Positions 30,891 through 40,671 of a DNA stretch of 64,000 nt are shown here, in pieces. The position numbers and the translations under genes were made by a program. The notes under the pieces were generated by a model, which was not told the origin of the DNA, ran no database searches, and worked only from the letters and a program-made list of their open reading frames with translations. This DNA is from Azonexaceae bacterium s22 (lineage in GTDB: Bacteria > Pseudomonadota > Gammaproteobacteria > Burkholderiales > Rhodocyclaceae), in assembly GCA_016617495.1 (NCBI GenBank), contig WYCU01000004.1:186001-250000 (forward strand), in the 5' to 3' direction. The stretch's first letter is position 1, and each line of letters begins with the position of its first letter.

Positions 30891-32457
30891 TTCGCCGGCC
30901 AGCAAGTACCGTATTCTTTGCGTGCGTCAGCGTATCCGGGAAGTCACGGGAAAAGTGCAGGCCGCGGCTTTCCTTGCGCCGCATCGCACATCGTACGATC
31001 AGGTCCGCGGTGACCACCAGGTTTCGCAGTTCGATCAAATCGTGACTCACACGAAAATTGGCGTAGAACTCGTCAATTTCGCGCATCAGCAGCCGAATCC
31101 GATGCTGAGCGCGTTTCAATCGTTTGGTTGTTCTGACAATGCCGACGTAATCCCACATGAAGCGCCGTAGCTCATCCCAGTTGTGCGAAATTACGACTTC
31201 TTCGTCCGCATCGGTAACCCGGCTCTCATCCCATTTGGGCAGCATAGGAAGCGGGGAAGAGGGCGCGGCTTCGATATCCTTGACCACTGCGTCGGCAAAA
31301 ACGAGGCATTCAAGCAATGAGTTCGATGCCAATCGGTTGGCGCCGTGCAGACCCGTACAAGATGCCTCGCCGGCGACATAAAGGCCGCTCACATCGGTCC
31401 GGCCACGCAAATCGCAAACAATGCCGCCACAGGTGTAGTGGGCAGCCGGTACAACTGGAATAGGTTCCCGCGCGATATCGATGCCGAGTTCCAGGCAGCG
31501 GGCATGAATGTTGGGGAAGTGTGTCTTGATGAAGGACTCACCTTTGTGGGAGATGTCTAGAAACACGCAGTCCAGGCCGCGTTTCTTCATTTCGAAGTCG
31601 ATGGCGCGTGCGACGATGTCTCGCGGGGCCAACTCGGCACGGTCGTCGTGTTCTGGCATGAAACGCGTGCCATCCGGAAGTTTCAGGAGCCCGCCTTCGC
31701 CGCGTACCGCTTCGGATATCAGAAACGATTTGGCTTGTGGATGATAGAGGCATGTCGGATGGAACTGAATGAATTCCATGTTCGCTACGCGACAACCGGC
31801 TCGCCAAGCCATGGCGATGCCATCTCCGGTGGAAGTATCCGGATTGGTCGTGTAGAGGTAAACCTTGCCAGCGCCTCCTGTGGCCAGGAGCGTATGCCTG
31901 GCACCAATCGTCAGAACTTCGCCGGTTGTGTTATCAAGAACATAGGCGCCATGACAACGTTTTTCCGGCAGGCCGAGATGCTGGGCAGTGATTAGATCGA
32001 TGGCGATGTGATGCTCAAGGATGGTAATTCCGGGGTGTTGCCGTACCTTGCCGGTTAGCGTTTCCTGAACCGCTGCACCGGTTGCATCGGCTACGTGAAT
32101 TACCCTGCGGGCGCTATGCCCGCCTTCGCGCGTCAGGTGGTATCCCGATTCGTCTTTGGTGAACGGGACGCCTTGGTCGATCAGCCATTCAATCGCTCGC
32201 TTGCCATTTTCAACGACAAACCGTGTTGCCGCTTCGTCGTTGAGCCATGCGCCGGCAATCTGGGTATCGCGGATATGCGCTTCAATGGAGTCTCGGCTGT
32301 CGAGTACCGCGGCAATACCACCTTGAGCCCATCCCGATGCGGAGTCTTCGAGTGTTCTTTTGGAGACCAGGGCGACTTTGTAACGGTCCGCCAAACGTAA
32401 TGCAGCGGACTGTCCTGCAAGGCCGCTACCGATAATTAGCACATCGAAATTTTGCAA
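30880..32457 (-). CDS. nadB: L-aspartate oxidase
   Basis: 525-residue flavoprotein that oxidises aspartate to iminoaspartate, the first step of de novo NAD synthesis. The FAD dinucleotide fold is [19 protein letters not shown] at the N-terminus; the motif [17 protein letters not shown], the active-site region [17 protein letters not shown] and the ending [11 protein letters not shown] are typical of NadB and separate it from succinate dehydrogenase. NadA and NadC are not in the window. nadB diverges from rpoE as in E. coli. Confidence 0.96.
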   Translation of the reverse strand: MQNFDVLIIGSGLAGQSAALRLADRYKVALVSKRTLEDSASGWAQGGIAAVLDSRDSIEAHIRDTQIAGAWLNDEAATRFVVENGKRAIEWLIDQGVPFTKDESGYHLTREGGHSARRVIHVADATGAAVQETLTGKVRQHPGITILEHHIAIDLITAQHLGLPEKRCHGAYVLDNTTGEVLTIGARHTLLATGGAGKVYLYTTNPDTSTGDGIAMAWRAGCRVANMEFIQFHPTCLYHPQAKSFLISEAVRGEGGLLKLPDGTRFMPEHDDRAELAPRDIVARAIDFEMKKRGLDCVFLDISHKGESFIKTHFPNIHARCLELGIDIAREPIPVVPAAHYTCGGIVCDLRGRTDVSGLYVAGEASCTGLHGANRLASNSLLECLVFADAVVKDIEAAPSSPLPMLPKWDESRVTDADEEVVISHNWDELRRFMWDYVGIVRTTKRLKRAQHRIRLLMREIDEFYANFRVSHDLIELRNLVVTADLIVRCAMRRKESRGLHFSRDFPDTLTHAKNTVLAGRRTTR

Positions 32458-32636
32458 GGCTGTTCTCGTCGGGATTATGTCGTTTCGGTTAAATATAGCA
32501 TGGGGTGGCGGATGTTGCCGTTACACACGGTCACAATTAAGAATAACTACGTATCGGCGGCGGCAATTGGGCTGGGCTATACTTGTTTCAAAACTCATTT
32601 AAATCAATGAACACGCCTCTGGATAATATTTCAACG

Positions 32637-33236
32637 ATGAGCGAGCGCGAAATTGACCAAAAACTGGTTGAACGGGCGCAAGGCGGCGACCAGCGCGCAT
32701 TCGACCAATTGGTAGCGAAGTATCAGCGCAAGCTGGGGCGTTTGCTTTCCCGTTTCATTCGCGATCCTGCCGAGGTGGAGGATGTTGCTCAAGAGGCGTT
32801 CATGAAAGCCTATCGAGCGCTGCCTTCGTTTCGAGGTGACAGCGCGTTTTACACGTGGCTTTATCGCATCGGTATCAACACGGCCAAGAACTATTTGGTG
32901 GCGCAGGGGCGAAGGGCGCCGACATCCACGGAATTTGACAGCGACGAGGCAGAAACCTTCGAATCCGCGGATCAGCTCAGGGATATCAACACGCCGGAAA
33001 GCCTTTTGCTATCGAAGCAGATTGGCGAAACGGTTAACGCAGCCATGGATGCATTGCCGGAGGAATTGCGGACGGCAATCATGTTGCGAGAAATCGAAGG
33101 CTTAAGTTACGAAGAGATTGCGTCGATGATGGATTGTCCTATCGGTACCGTGAGATCAAGAATTTTCCGTGCTCGGGAGGCGGTAGCAGCCAAGCTGCGC
33201 CCGTTGCTCGATACGGCCCCGGATCGGCGGTGGTGA
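32637..33236 (+). CDS. rpoE: RNA polymerase sigma-E factor (RpoE/AlgU)
   Basis: 199 residues from the ATG at 32637 (reading MSEREIDQKLVERAQGGDQRAFDQLV); earlier in-frame ATGs at 32607 and 32583 have no better ribosome-binding site. Region 2 shows DPAEVEDVAQEAFMKAYRAL and GDSAFYTWLYRIGINTAKNYLV, and region 4 GLSYEEIASMMDCPIGTVRSRIFRAREAV, nearly identical to E. coli RpoE. It directs the envelope stress response. Unusually, the next gene is rseC rather than an anti-sigma factor. No RpoE-type promoter (GGAACTT...TCTGA) is visible upstream. Confidence 0.95.
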   Translation: MSEREIDQKLVERAQGGDQRAFDQLVAKYQRKLGRLLSRFIRDPAEVEDVAQEAFMKAYRALPSFRGDSAFYTWLYRIGINTAKNYLVAQGRRAPTSTEFDSDEAETFESADQLRDINTPESLLLSKQIGETVNAAMDALPEELRTAIMLREIEGLSYEEIASMMDCPIGTVRSRIFRAREAVAAKLRPLLDTAPDRRW

Positions 33237-33240
33237 TTTG

Positions 33241-33678
33241 ATGTCAGGCGATACAAGTAGCATTGCTGCCGTGGTACGTGAAATTTCGGATGGCGTGGCG
33301 TTCGTCGAGGTCGAGCATGGCGGGTGCGGACGTTGCCATGAACCCGGTGGATGCGGTGGTCAGCAATTAACCCAAATGTTTTGCCACGGCCCCAAGACCT
33401 ATTGCGTGGAGAATCCGGTTGGCGCTGCTATTGGCGACCGTGTGGTGGTCGCCATTGCCTCAGGTGAACTGCGCCGGTCTGCGAATTTGGCCTATATTTT
33501 GCCGTTGACCGCGACAATCGCCGGTGCAGCGCTCGGTATGGTCCTTGGTGAAGATATCGGTGCAATGGCTGGCGGTGTAGTGGGGTTGCTCGGCGCTTTT
33601 TTGTACATTCGACGGCGGATGCAGCAGCCAGCGGCTCAACTCGCCGTTCGCCCGTATATCGTTTCCCGTTTGTCTTAG
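33241..33678 (+). CDS. rseC: RseC/MucC family membrane protein
   Basis: 145 residues from the ATG at 33241, 4 bp after rpoE. The N-terminal half has the cysteine pattern GGCGRCHEPGGCGG plus two further cysteines (MFCHGPKTYC), as in RseC, which helps keep SoxR reduced in E. coli and acts in the sigma-E locus. Two transmembrane segments (about residues 80-100 and 105-122) follow. In Pseudomonas the order is algU-mucA-mucB-mucC-mucD; here mucA and mucB are absent between rpoE and this gene. Confidence 0.85.
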   Translation: MSGDTSSIAAVVREISDGVAFVEVEHGGCGRCHEPGGCGGQQLTQMFCHGPKTYCVENPVGAAIGDRVVVAIASGELRRSANLAYILPLTATIAGAALGMVLGEDIGAMAGGVVGLLGAFLYIRRRMQQPAAQLAVRPYIVSRLS

Positions 33679-33697
33679 TATCTGGAGGTTAGCGTCA

Positions 33698-35116
33698 ATG
33701 AAGCGTTTGTTGGCCTTGGTTTCCATGTGGTTATTGGTGTCTTTTGCAAGCGCCCAAAGCCGTGCATTGCCAGATTTTTCAGACTTGGCCGAAAAGCAGG
33801 GTCCGGCGGTCGTCAATATCAGTACGACCCAGGTCTCGCGGGCGACGCAGGGGATGCCTTTCCCGTTTGATGAGAATGATCCGGCGTTCGAGTTTTTCAA
33901 GCGTTTCATTCCACGCATGCCGGGAGGAAGTGCGCCTCGTGAATTCGAAAACAAATCGCTGGGTTCGGGATTCATCATTAGTGGCGATGGCTTTATTCTG
34001 ACCAATGCCCATGTGGTTGATGGCGCCGATGAGGTCACCGTTCGACTTACCGACAAGCGAGAGTTCAAGGCAAAGATCATTGGCGCCGACAAGCGGACCG
34101 ATGTGGCTTTGATCAAGATCGAGGCCAGCGGCTTGCCATCCGTGCGCTTGGGGGACCCATCCCAACTACGCGTGGGGGAGTGGGTCGTGGCAATTGGCTC
34201 TCCCTTCGGATTTGATAATTCCGTGACTGCCGGGATTGTGTCGGCAAAGGGGCGCTCATTGCCGCAGGAAAACTACGTCCCCTTCATTCAGACCGATGTG
34301 GCCATCAACCCGGGCAACTCCGGAGGGCCGTTGTTCAACATGCGGGGCGAGGTCGTTGGTATCAATTCCCAGATCTACAGCCGTAGCGGCGGATATATGG
34401 GGGTTTCATTCGCCATTCCGATTGATGTGGCGATGGATATCCAGAACCAGTTGCGTTACTCCGGCAAGGTGAGCCGCGGGCGTCTCGGTGTGGTGATACA
34501 GGAAGTCAGCAAGGAGCTCGCTGAATCCCTCGGGTTGAGCAAACCCATGGGGGCCGTTGTCAACGCAGTTGAAAAAGGCGGGCCGGCAGAAAAATCCGGT
34601 CTGGAACCCGGTGATGTCATCCTCAAATTCGATGGGAAGGCTGTGAACAATTCGGCAGACCTGCCGCGCCTGGTTGCCGCCACCCGTCCGGGTACCAACG
34701 CAACTTTGCAGGTCTGGCGCAAGGGTGCGGTGCGAGATATCTCCGTGACTGTGGGCGAGATGGTTGACGAAAAATCGGCATCGAATCGACCGGCAAGAGG
34801 TCCCAAGCCGAATGAGCAACAGGCAAATCGTCTTGGATTGGTCGTGAGCGAGCTGTCCGCGGAGCAAAAGCGCGACCTCAAGATGCCATCGGGGCTGTTG
34901 ATTGAAGAGGTGCGTGGATCGAGTAGCCGGGCGGATTTGCGGCCTGGCGACATCATCATCGCGTTGATCAGCAAAGGGGCGACGACCGAACTCAAGACGG
35001 TTGATCAGTTCAACAAGCTGCTGGCACAGTTCGAAAAGGGCAGCAATGTGACGTTGTTGATCCGGCGTGGTGACATGCAAACCTTCATTACGATCAAGGG
35101 CCTGAATGGCAACTGA
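33698..35116 (+). CDS. mucD: DegP/MucD periplasmic serine endoprotease
   Basis: 472 residues with a cleavable signal peptide (cleavage near ASA|QSR). The trypsin-like domain carries the triad His105 (NAHVVDG), Asp135 (RTDVALIK) and Ser208 (NPGNSGGPLF). Two PDZ domains follow (~275-365 and ~385-465). It degrades or refolds misfolded envelope proteins. As the distal gene of the rpoE-rseC-mucD operon, it is the expected output of the sigma-E response. Confidence 0.94.
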   Translation: MKRLLALVSMWLLVSFASAQSRALPDFSDLAEKQGPAVVNISTTQVSRATQGMPFPFDENDPAFEFFKRFIPRMPGGSAPREFENKSLGSGFIISGDGFILTNAHVVDGADEVTVRLTDKREFKAKIIGADKRTDVALIKIEASGLPSVRLGDPSQLRVGEWVVAIGSPFGFDNSVTAGIVSAKGRSLPQENYVPFIQTDVAINPGNSGGPLFNMRGEVVGINSQIYSRSGGYMGVSFAIPIDVAMDIQNQLRYSGKVSRGRLGVVIQEVSKELAESLGLSKPMGAVVNAVEKGGPAEKSGLEPGDVILKFDGKAVNNSADLPRLVAATRPGTNATLQVWRKGAVRDISVTVGEMVDEKSASNRPARGPKPNEQQANRLGLVVSELSAEQKRDLKMPSGLLIEEVRGSSSRADLRPGDIIIALISKGATTELKTVDQFNKLLAQFEKGSNVTLLIRRGDMQTFITIKGLNGN

Positions 35117-35351
35117 ATTAACCCTGTTAAGCCGTAACTACTGCCACTTGTGCCTTGAGATGGCAGAAGCGCTGGCGCCGATGGCCGAAGAGTTCGGCAT
35201 CGGTGTCAGGGTGATTGATGTCGATGCCGATCCTGAACTGGAAGCAAGATATGACGAGCTTGTGCCGGTACTCTTGTTCGGCGACGACGAACTTTGCCAT
35301 CACTTTCTGGATACCACCAAAGTCCGTGAATATTTGACGGGAATCCGCTAA
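35106..35351 (+). CDS. Glutaredoxin-like small thioredoxin-fold protein
   Basis: 81 residues. The active-site motif is NYCHLCLEM, a CXXC pair near the N-terminus, followed by [15 protein letters not shown] with the cis-proline. It belongs to the DUF836 glutaredoxin-like family, and the redox partner is unknown. It overlaps the end of mucD by 11 bp, so it is part of the same transcript and could act in envelope or cytoplasmic thiol control. Confidence 0.85.
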   Translation: MATELTLLSRNYCHLCLEMAEALAPMAEEFGIGVRVIDVDADPELEARYDELVPVLLFGDDELCHHFLDTTKVREYLTGIR

Positions 35352-35375
35352 AATTCACGGTCTTATGTTTGGCGA

Positions 35376-35400
35376 AGGGCGCGCATATGCGCCCTTTTTT
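35376..35400 (+). terminator. Terminator just upstream of lepA
   Basis: AAGGGCGC and GCGCCCTT form an 8-bp stem with a 6-nt loop, followed by TTTTTT. It closes the rpoE operon and ends 10 bp before the lepA ATG, leaving lepA an unusually short leader if transcribed from upstream. Confidence 0.85.
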
Positions 35401-35410
35401 ACGAGCTGCA

Positions 35411-37201
35411 ATGGATCACATTCGAAATTTCTCCATCATCGCGCACATCGATCACGGCAAATCCACTTTGGCGGATCGCATCATTCACTTGTGTGGCGGC
35501 TTATCCGATCGCGAAATGGAGGCCCAGGTTTTGGACTCCATGGACATCGAACGCGAGCGGGGCATTACCATCAAGGCACAAACCGCTGCCCTGAGCTACA
35601 AGGCGCGCGATGGGAAGGTCTATAACCTCAACCTCATCGATACACCTGGACACGTCGATTTCTCTTATGAGGTTTCGCGATCCCTTTCAGCTTGCGAGGG
35701 CGCGCTGCTTGTCGTGGATGCCTCGCAGGGCGTGGAAGCGCAGACCGTTGCGAATTGCTATACCGCTATCGAGCTCGATGTTGAGGTATTGCCGGTTCTA
35801 AACAAAATTGACCTGCCGTCGGCCGATCCAGAAAGCGCGAAAAATGAAATCGAGGATGTCATCGGTATCGATGCCTCTGATGCGGTGCTGGCTTCAGCAA
35901 AAACCGGGTTGGGTGTCGAGGACATTCTCGAAATGGTCGTCGCGAAAGTGCCAGCCCCAAAAGGGGACCTGTCGGCACCGCTGAAAGCCCTCATCATCGA
36001 TTCGTGGTTCGACAATTACGTCGGTGTAGTGATGCTGGTTCGCGTGGTCGATGGTGAAATGCGTCCCAAGGACAAGCTGCATTTCATGGCCACGGGGGCC
36101 AATCAGTTATGTGAGCAGGTCGGGGTATTTACCCCCAAATCGTTGCAACGGGATGTGCTGCGTGCAGGCGAAGTCGGTTTCGTGATCGCAGGTATCAAGG
36201 AACTCAAAGCAGCCAAGGTAGGCGATACCATCACTCATACGGACCGTAAGGCTGCCGAACCGCTGCCGGGTTTCAAGGAAATCAAGCCGCAGGTTTTTGC
36301 AGGTCTTTATCCGGTTGAGGCAAATCAATATGACTCTTTGCGCGAGTCACTTGAGAAGCTGAAACTAAACGATGCTTCCTTGCAGTATGAGCCGGAAGTT
36401 TCCCAAGCGTTGGGATTTGGTTTTCGATGCGGCTTCCTTGGTCTGCTGCATATGGAAATCGTCCAGGAGCGCCTTGAGCGTGAGTTTGATCAGGACCTGA
36501 TTACAACGGCGCCGACGGTTGTTTATGAAGTGGTTCAACGCGATGGCTCGGTTATTCAGGTGGAAAATCCAGCCAAGCTCCCCGAAATTTCGAAGATTGA
36601 GGAGATTCGCGAGCCGATTATCGAGGCGACAATTTTCGTTCCCCAGGATTACCTTGGGGCGGTGATCACGCTCTGCAATCAGAAACGGGGCAATCAAGTC
36701 GACATGCATTACCACGGTCGTCAGGTGAAGTTGGTTTACGAAATGCCGATGGCCGAAGTGGTGATGGACTTTTTCGATAAGCTTAAATCCTGTTCGCGCG
36801 GCTATGCCTCGCTTGACTACGATTTCAAGGAGTATCGCGCAGCCGACGTGGTCAAACTGGATGTGCTCATCAATGGTGACAAGGTGGATGCGCTTTCGCT
36901 GATCGTTCACCGCTCTAATTCCCAATATCGTGGCCGGGAATTGGCGAGCAAGATGCGCGAATTGATCCCCAGACAGATGTACGACGTCGCCATTCAGGCG
37001 GCCATCGGTTCGCACATCATTGCCCGGGAAAACGTCAAAGCGTTGCGCAAGGACGTGTTGGCGAAATGTTATGGCGGCGACATTTCCCGGAAGAGAAAGC
37101 TTCTCGAAAAGCAGAAGGCAGGTAAGAAGCGCATGAAGCAGGTCGGTAGCGTGGAAATTCCGCAGGAGGCTTTCTTGGCCGTGCTGCGCGTAGATAACTG
37201 A
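35411..37201 (+). CDS. lepA: Elongation factor 4 (LepA)
   Basis: 596 residues from the ATG at 35411, which gives the standard start [20 protein letters not shown] with the P-loop; a longer reading crosses the terminator. G-motifs DTPGHVDF and [10 protein letters not shown] are present, and the C-terminal LepA-specific domain with [16 protein letters not shown] is complete. This ribosomal GTPase is thought to help back-translocation or biogenesis of the ribosome. It precedes lepB as in E. coli. Confidence 0.96.
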   Translation: MDHIRNFSIIAHIDHGKSTLADRIIHLCGGLSDREMEAQVLDSMDIERERGITIKAQTAALSYKARDGKVYNLNLIDTPGHVDFSYEVSRSLSACEGALLVVDASQGVEAQTVANCYTAIELDVEVLPVLNKIDLPSADPESAKNEIEDVIGIDASDAVLASAKTGLGVEDILEMVVAKVPAPKGDLSAPLKALIIDSWFDNYVGVVMLVRVVDGEMRPKDKLHFMATGANQLCEQVGVFTPKSLQRDVLRAGEVGFVIAGIKELKAAKVGDTITHTDRKAAEPLPGFKEIKPQVFAGLYPVEANQYDSLRESLEKLKLNDASLQYEPEVSQALGFGFRCGFLGLLHMEIVQERLEREFDQDLITTAPTVVYEVVQRDGSVIQVENPAKLPEISKIEEIREPIIEATIFVPQDYLGAVITLCNQKRGNQVDMHYHGRQVKLVYEMPMAEVVMDFFDKLKSCSRGYASLDYDFKEYRAADVVKLDVLINGDKVDALSLIVHRSNSQYRGRELASKMRELIPRQMYDVAIQAAIGSHIIARENVKALRKDVLAKCYGGDISRKRKLLEKQKAGKKRMKQVGSVEIPQEAFLAVLRVDN

Positions 37202-37211
37202 AAGCCGTTCG

Positions 37212-38024
37212 ATGAATTTTGCGTTGATTTTGTTGGTGCTGACCGTCGTAACAGGCTTGCTCTACGCGGTCGATGTGTTGAAGTTCCGCAAATCGAGAGC
37301 CAAAGGTGCTCCGGAGCCTCTTTGGGTGGAGTGGGGGGCCAGCTTTTTTCCTGTGGTCCTGATTGTTTTTGTATTGCGCTCGTTCGTTTTTGAGCCATTC
37401 AAAATCCCGTCCGGTTCGATGATTCCAACGCTGGAGGTTGGCGATTTCATTTTGGTGAACAAGTTCGCCTATGGAATTCGTCTTCCTGTTATCAACAAAA
37501 AGGTCATCGAGGTCGGTAATCCCAAGCGGGGCGATGTGATGGTGTTCCGGTATCCGGAAGATCCCTCTTTGGATTACATCAAACGGGTCGTTGGATTACC
37601 GGGAGATACAGTTGCTTATCAAAACAAGCGTCTGACGATTAACGGTGTTGAAGCGCCCATGACGCGAATTGCAGATTATTTCCATGCGGAGCGTGTTTAT
37701 TATTCCGAGCAATTCGTTGAAAAACTGGGCGATGTGGAACATCGCATCTTGAATGATGCGGACGCGCCGGCGTTCGTGCCTGATGCAGTGCAGTTTCCGT
37801 ATCGCGAAAATTGCACCTACAATGCTGCTGGAGTGATCTGCAAGGTACCGGAAGGTCATTATTTCGTGATGGGTGACAACCGTGACAACAGCCGCGACAG
37901 TCGTGTTTGGGGATTCGTCCCGGACGAAAATATTGTAGGTCGTGCTGGGTTCATCTGGTTCCACATGGTCTCACTGATCCCGCCCAAGGGGCTGGACGTG
38001 AGCCGTATCGGCTTCTTCAATTGA
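37212..38024 (+). CDS. lepB: Signal peptidase I
   Basis: 270 residues. One N-terminal membrane segment (residues 2-20) and a second (about 38-57, FFPVVLIVFVLRSFVF) precede the periplasmic catalytic domain. The serine nucleophile is Ser69 in PSGSMIPT and the general base Lys124 in YIKRVVGLPGD; box E GDNRDNSRDSR is intact. It removes signal peptides of secreted proteins such as the PHA-depolymerase-like protein and MucD encoded here. Confidence 0.96.
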   Translation: MNFALILLVLTVVTGLLYAVDVLKFRKSRAKGAPEPLWVEWGASFFPVVLIVFVLRSFVFEPFKIPSGSMIPTLEVGDFILVNKFAYGIRLPVINKKVIEVGNPKRGDVMVFRYPEDPSLDYIKRVVGLPGDTVAYQNKRLTINGVEAPMTRIADYFHAERVYYSEQFVEKLGDVEHRILNDADAPAFVPDAVQFPYRENCTYNAAGVICKVPEGHYFVMGDNRDNSRDSRVWGFVPDENIVGRAGFIWFHMVSLIPPKGLDVSRIGFFN

Positions 38025-38034
38025 GGTGATTTTG

Positions 38035-38388
38035 ATGATGAAACGTCAACGCGGAGTGGCCCTTTCCGGGCTCATTATTTGGGGTGTTGTCATCGGGCTT
38101 GTGGCGGTATTGGCGATGCGCGTTGTGCCATCGGTCGCCGAATACTACAAAATCCTCAAGGATGCTAAAGCCACAGTGAACAAGATGGGGCCAGATTCGA
38201 CGGTGGCGGATGTTAAAAGAACATTCAACAATTTTGCAGTAATCGATAACATTGATTTCAAAGCGGAAGACCTCGATATTTCCAAAGAGGGAGGAAAAAT
38301 TGTTGTAGCCTTTGACTATGACAAGCGAATTCCGCTGTTTGGCAACGTCAGCCTGGTGATCAATTACAAAGGTACTACGGCCGAATAA
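38035..38388 (+). CDS. DUF4845 pilin-like membrane protein
   Basis: 117 residues from the ATG at 38035, preceded by GAGGTGAT. The start MMKRQRGVALSGLIIWGVVIGLVAVLAM resembles a type-IV-pilin-like N-terminal helix and then a small alpha/beta domain. It is recognised as the DUF4845 family that sits between lepB and rnc in betaproteobacteria. Role unknown. Its stop shares a base with the rnc ATG. Confidence 0.8.
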   Translation: MMKRQRGVALSGLIIWGVVIGLVAVLAMRVVPSVAEYYKILKDAKATVNKMGPDSTVADVKRTFNNFAVIDNIDFKAEDLDISKEGGKIVVAFDYDKRIPLFGNVSLVINYKGTTAE

Positions 38389-39065
38389 TGTCCAGTTTAC
38401 GGGTGTCTAGCCTGTCAGATGCGTTGGGCTATGCATTTGTCGATCAAGGATTGCTGAGAACGGCGCTTACCCATCGCAGCTTTGGGGTGCCGAATAATGA
38501 ACGCTTGGAGTTTATTGGCGATGGTGTGTTGAATTGCGTCATCGCCGTCGCACTTTTCAAGCAATACACGGATTTGCCAGAAGGCGATCTGTCGCGCCTG
38601 CGAGCCAGCCTCGTTCGGCAGGATGCGCTTTTTCGTATCGCGCAAAGCATTGGTATCGGGTCCCAATTACGTCTGGGAGAAGGGGAAGTGCGCAGTGGCG
38701 GCGCGTCTAGGCCGTCGATTCTTGCCGATGCCCTGGAGGCTATTATTGGGGCGATTTATCTTGATGGCGGGTTTTCTGCAGCTCAGGCGGTTATTGGCAA
38801 CCTGTATCGGCCATTGATGGATGAATTGCAGTCTGGCAAATCGGAAAAGGATCCCAAGACACGGTTGCAAGAGTGGCTTCAAGGAAAGCGAAAGCCTCTG
38901 CCGAAATATGTGCTGGTCGAAACCAGCGGTGCTGCTCACGCTCAATGTTTTGAGGTGGCTTGCGAAATTTCCAACCCATCGCTGCGCACCATCGGGTCGG
39001 GCACGAGTAGAAGAATTGCTGAACAAGCGGCTGCTGATGCAGCCCTGAAGGCGCTGAACGCATGA
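38388..39065 (+). CDS. rnc: Ribonuclease III
   Basis: 225 residues. The signature ERLEFIGDGVLNCVIA and the second acidic site ADALEAIIGAIYLDGG form the double-strand RNA cleavage centre. A dsRNA-binding domain (~155-225) ends the protein. RNase III matures rRNA and cuts many structured mRNAs. It overlaps era by 4 bp. Confidence 0.96.
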   Translation: MSSLRVSSLSDALGYAFVDQGLLRTALTHRSFGVPNNERLEFIGDGVLNCVIAVALFKQYTDLPEGDLSRLRASLVRQDALFRIAQSIGIGSQLRLGEGEVRSGGASRPSILADALEAIIGAIYLDGGFSAAQAVIGNLYRPLMDELQSGKSEKDPKTRLQEWLQGKRKPLPKYVLVETSGAAHAQCFEVACEISNPSLRTIGSGTSRRIAEQAAADAALKALNA

Positions 39066-39946
39066 ACAATATTCGATCGGGATATATCGCCATTGTCGGT
39101 CGTCCCAATGTGGGAAAGTCCACCCTGCTGAATCGCTTGGTCGGGGAAAAAATCAGTATCGTTTCGCGAAAGGCGCAGACGACGCGTCATCGCATTACAG
39201 GTATTTTGACCGAAGGCGATGCCCAGTATGTGTTTGTCGACACTCCCGGGTTTCAGACACGCTTTTCAAATGCCCTGAATCGGGCGATGAATCGAGGCGT
39301 TACGCAAACGCTCAATGATGTTGATGTGGTATTTTTCCTCGTTGAGGCGGGGCGTTACGATGTCAAGGACAAGGCAGTGGTGCGCTTGTTGCCGAAGGAC
39401 CGTCCGGTCATCCTCGTAGTGAACAAGATCGACCAGATCAAGGGGCGCGATGCCCTGCTACCCTTCCTTGCGACGGTTTCCGCGGATCATGACTATGCTG
39501 CAGTAGTTCCGATTAGTGCCGCAAAAGGTAAACAGACGGATGACTTGCTGGCAGAAGCGCGCAAGTATCTTCCGAATGAAGGGTTGATGTTCCCGGAAGA
39601 CGATTTGACGGACAAGAGCGAACGCTTCCTGGCCGCGGAATACATTCGAGAGAAAGTCTTTCGCTTGCTTGGCGACGAGTTGCCGTACGCGACAGCGGTA
39701 GAAATCGAGCGTTTCGAAGTGGAAGGTGCGTTGTGCAGGATTTACGCGGCGATTGTCGTTGATCGCGAGAGTCACAAGGCGATTGTGATTGGCAAGGGTG
39801 GCGATTCTTTAAAGCGCATTGCCACTGAGGCGCGCCAGGATATGGAGCGCCTTTTCGACGGCAAGGTTTACCTTGAAATCTGGGTCAAGGTGAAATCTGG
39901 CTGGAATGATGACGAACGCTTGCTGAAGAGTCTCGGCTACGAATGA
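39062..39946 (+). CDS. era: GTPase Era
   Basis: 294 residues. The GTP-binding motifs are GRPNVGKST (G1), DTPGFQT (G3) and NKIDQIKGR (G4); a C-terminal KH domain with VIGKGGDSLKRIATEARQDME binds 16S rRNA near the anti-Shine-Dalgarno. It acts in 30S subunit maturation. Overlaps rnc and recO by 4 bp each, so rnc-era-recO-pdxJ-acpS-nagZ is translated as a coupled chain. Confidence 0.97.
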   Translation: MNNIRSGYIAIVGRPNVGKSTLLNRLVGEKISIVSRKAQTTRHRITGILTEGDAQYVFVDTPGFQTRFSNALNRAMNRGVTQTLNDVDVVFFLVEAGRYDVKDKAVVRLLPKDRPVILVVNKIDQIKGRDALLPFLATVSADHDYAAVVPISAAKGKQTDDLLAEARKYLPNEGLMFPEDDLTDKSERFLAAEYIREKVFRLLGDELPYATAVEIERFEVEGALCRIYAAIVVDRESHKAIVIGKGGDSLKRIATEARQDMERLFDGKVYLEIWVKVKSGWNDDERLLKSLGYE

Positions 39947-40671
39947 GCGCACGCAGCAAAGTCGATGGCCAGCCAGCCTACGTCTTGCACGCTTACCCAT
40001 TCCGGGAAACCAGTCTGATTGTCGAAGTGTTTTCGCGGGATTTTGGCCGCATGGCCTTGCTCGCACGCGGTGCTCGGCGCCCGCGATCGGCGATTCGCGG
40101 GCTACTCATGGCGTTCCAGCCGTTGGAATTATCCTGGGCCGGTAAAGGCGAAGTGCTGACGCTCATGAAGGCCGAATGGCAGGGGGGGCTTCCCTTGCTT
40201 GGCGGCGAGGCTTTGTTCTGTGGCTACTATCTGAACGAACTGCTGATGCGTCTTTTGCCGCGGGAGGATCCACACGGCAGGCTCTACCAGCTTTATGGCG
40301 CAATGCTTTTGCGTCTTGCGCAGGGTTCGACGGGAACACAGAGAGAAGTTGAATTGCGCATCTTCGAAAAAACCCTGCTGCAAGAGCTGGGCTATGGCCT
40401 GACCTTGACGCACGATAGTCACGGCAGGCCGATTCAAGCCGATGCCTATTACACTTATCAGATGGAACAGGGTGCTGTGCTACTTGCGCATCGTGAAGCA
40501 TCGTCGCAATCAATCCAGGGGCAAACCCTGATCGATCTCGAGCGGGGCGAGTTTGCAGATCAGCGTTCTAGAGTGGAATCCAAGCAGCTGATGCGTACCC
40601 TGATGGCTTACTATCTGGCGGGGCAGGAACTCCAGTCACGGAAAATTTTCAAGGAATTACAGGCACTATGA
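39943..40671 (+). CDS. recO: DNA repair protein RecO
   Basis: 242 residues. The N-terminal OB-fold (AYVLHAYPFRETSLIVEVFSR, GRMALLARGARRPRS) and the following helical domain with LLRLAQGS and FEKTLLQELGYGLTL match RecO. It loads RecA onto SSB-coated DNA with RecR in the RecFOR pathway. The zinc-binding cysteines of some RecO proteins are missing, as in E. coli. It is in the era-recO-pdxJ order typical of proteobacteria. Confidence 0.93.
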   Translation: MSARSKVDGQPAYVLHAYPFRETSLIVEVFSRDFGRMALLARGARRPRSAIRGLLMAFQPLELSWAGKGEVLTLMKAEWQGGLPLLGGEALFCGYYLNELLMRLLPREDPHGRLYQLYGAMLLRLAQGSTGTQREVELRIFEKTLLQELGYGLTLTHDSHGRPIQADAYYTYQMEQGAVLLAHREASSQSIQGQTLIDLERGEFADQRSRVESKQLMRTLMAYYLAGQELQSRKIFKELQAL

